DNA of 36,124 nt. It comes from a virus. The stretch's first letter is position 1. Every line of letters starts with the position of its first letter. The DNA lies in the IMG/VR virus record IMGVR_UViG_3300042504_003174, positions 1 to 36,124 of that record; one strand, 5' to 3'. Made by a program: the position numbers and the translations under genes. The notes under the pieces were generated by a model. That model saw nothing but the letters and a program-made list of their open reading frames with translations. It did no database searches and was not told the DNA's origin. This document shows positions 35,091 to 36,124 of the stretch, one piece after another.

Positions 35091-35350
35091 ATGTTTCCGA
35101 ACTGCGCGAAATCCTTGCCAAGGCTGAGGCCCAGCATGGCCCCGACATGCCCATTCTTCTCTGCTTTGAAGAAACGGCTATTGATGAGGGTTATGAAGAG
35201 GCTTCCACTGAAGGCATTAGCGATGTGCGAATTGTGGAAGATTGGCCTCTTCCTGGTACGAGCCTGACCACTTATGAAGGCGAAAAGCCCAAGAAGCTTG
35301 TCATTTTCTATGACAATCATTACAAGCTCGACTCGTCCATTGTCAAATGA
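35087..35350 (+). CDS. hypothetical acidic protein
   Basis: The 87-residue protein (ATG 35087) starts MNVSELREILAKAEAQHGPD, then MPILLCFEETAIDEGYEEAS and TTYEGEKPKKLVIFYDNHYK. The SELREILAKAxxxxGPDMPI beginning is typical of small phage and bacterial proteins of unknown function in which a helix leads into a beta sheet. Stop overlaps the annealing-protein start in ATGA. Confidence 0.55.
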   Translation: MNVSELREILAKAEAQHGPDMPILLCFEETAIDEGYEEASTEGISDVRIVEDWPLPGTSLTTYEGEKPKKLVIFYDNHYKLDSSIVK

Positions 35351-36124
35351 ACCACTCCTTCCTCACCTACGACCCTGCTAGTTTTGCTTCCATGACTCTT
35401 CCCGTGACTGCCGTGAACGAAGCCATGCTCACTGAGCGCATGCTTGGCCATTTTTCGCCCCTTGACATTTCTCCTGAAGCCTTTAAGAAAGCTTACGAGC
35501 TTCCCATTGGCGATCACGTTGAGAAGAACTACAAAGGGCTCTCCTATCTGTCTTGGCCTTTTGCCTTCCGCTACCTTAACGAACAATTTCCTGGCGTGTT
35601 CGTAGCCTTTGAAGAAAAGGAAGCTGGCTGGCCAGTGTTTGGCCGAGAGGGCTGCTGGCTGCTGCGTCCTTATTTGACGGACGGCATTAGACGCACTCCT
35701 GCGTTGGTGTTCCCCGTGATGGACAACAAACACAACGCAGTGAAGGAGCTGGATGCTCGTCAAGTGAGCGACAACATCCAACGTGCCAGCGTTAAATGCA
35801 TTGCCACTTTCACTGGTCTTGGTCTGAAGCTCTACGCAGGGGAGGATGTTCCCAAGGCAGATGACGCCCCATCACTGCCTCTTCAACAAGAAGCCCCAAA
35901 GCCTGCCCCTGCGGCCAAAACGGCTGCACCTTCGCCCAAGGAGGATATTGGTGGCATTTCTGAAGGAGGGTTCAATGGTAAAGAGGCATTGCTGACTTTC
36001 TGCAAAGCCAATCCTCTCGGCAAAGCTGATGAGCGTGCAAGCCTGATGCTGGGCAAGAATGCGCTGCAGGCCCTTGGCTTGGCAAAAGGCGAAGACATTC
36101 AGGATGCTGAAATGTTTGCCAATG
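35347..36124 (+). CDS. DUF1071/Sak3-like single-strand annealing protein, 3' part outside window
   Basis: The 259 visible residues open MNHSFLTYDPASFASMTLPV. The core matches the Sak3/DUF1071 group of single-strand annealing proteins: NYKGLSYLSWPFAFRYLNEQ, GREGCWLLRPYLTDGIRRTP, PVMDNKHNAVKELDARQVSD and NIQRASVKCIATFTGLGLKL. Such proteins coat and anneal complementary strands during phage recombination. A Pro/Ala-rich linker follows, then the start of a second domain (FNGKEALLTFCKANPLGKAD) that continues past the window. It lies opposite and near the primase-helicase. Confidence 0.75.
   Translation, partial: MNHSFLTYDPASFASMTLPVTAVNEAMLTERMLGHFSPLDISPEAFKKAYELPIGDHVEKNYKGLSYLSWPFAFRYLNEQFPGVFVAFEEKEAGWPVFGREGCWLLRPYLTDGIRRTPALVFPVMDNKHNAVKELDARQVSDNIQRASVKCIATFTGLGLKLYAGEDVPKADDAPSLPLQQEAPKPAPAAKTAAPSPKEDIGGISEGGFNGKEALLTFCKANPLGKADERASLMLGKNALQALGLAKGEDIQDAEMFAN

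Overview
The window looks like part of a tailed double-stranded DNA phage genome. The head genes are a DUF2213-family protein, a DUF1073-type portal, an SPP1 gp7/Mu gpF-like minor head protein and the large terminase; the replication genes are a TOPRIM primase-helicase and a DUF1071/Sak3-like annealing protein. The likely host is a cyanobacterium. This is an inference from a compact class I ribonucleotide reductase whose small subunit lacks the radical tyrosine, as reported for some cyanophages, from a DUF5872-like tail on the portal, and from many small proteins of a cyanophage-like style. No photosynthesis gene is present.

Layout. 1-10165: head operon on the minus strand (portal, minor head protein, a glycan-modification block of three glycosyltransferases, a nucleotide-sugar dehydratase-like SDR and a TIM-barrel isomerase, then a head protein that appears to need a -1 frameshift, then DUF2213). 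An HNH gene, an XRE regulator and an FAD oxidoreductase sit on the plus strand among them. 10182-13621: plus-strand block with a putative nuclease, a GIY-YIG endonuclease and the large terminase. 13586-18845: metallophosphoesterase, a degenerate tRNA-like element, ribonucleotide reductase beta and alpha, another putative glycosyltransferase and small genes. 18846-22220: an anomalous island. 22221-30252: about 24 small minus-strand genes, mostly accessory or early in character, plus one structured plus-strand RNA gene. 30253-30667: structured non-coding DNA. 30668-32245: plus-strand small-gene operon. 32257-36124: primase-helicase (minus), then an RHH protein, two hypotheticals and the annealing protein (plus).

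The island at 18.85-22.2 kb is the strongest candidate for something new. It starts with about 800 bp of non-coding DNA that folds into repeated stem-loops with compensatory changes. Next come three co-oriented genes, one of them a recognisable GP88-family protein, written in a restricted nucleotide alphabet: over long stretches the dinucleotides AC, GT and TA are absent. It continues with a 138-bp stretch without T (G-quadruplex-prone on the other strand), a 120-bp stretch without A (Z-DNA-prone 18-bp tandem repeats), and iteron-like repeats of about 25 bp.

A second theme is RNA-level control. At least five minus-strand genes or gene pairs between 23.7 and 26.7 kb have a leader built as a TATTGT-like hexamer, about 10 nt, then a short hairpin with a GNRA tetraloop near the predicted mRNA 5' end; in four of them an upstream terminator stem ends exactly 9 nt before the hexamer. 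A plus-strand RNA of about 193 nt (26741-26933) has an extended -10 promoter, several helices and a strong intrinsic terminator. All coordinates, motifs and helices were read by eye; no database search, folding program or expression data was available.
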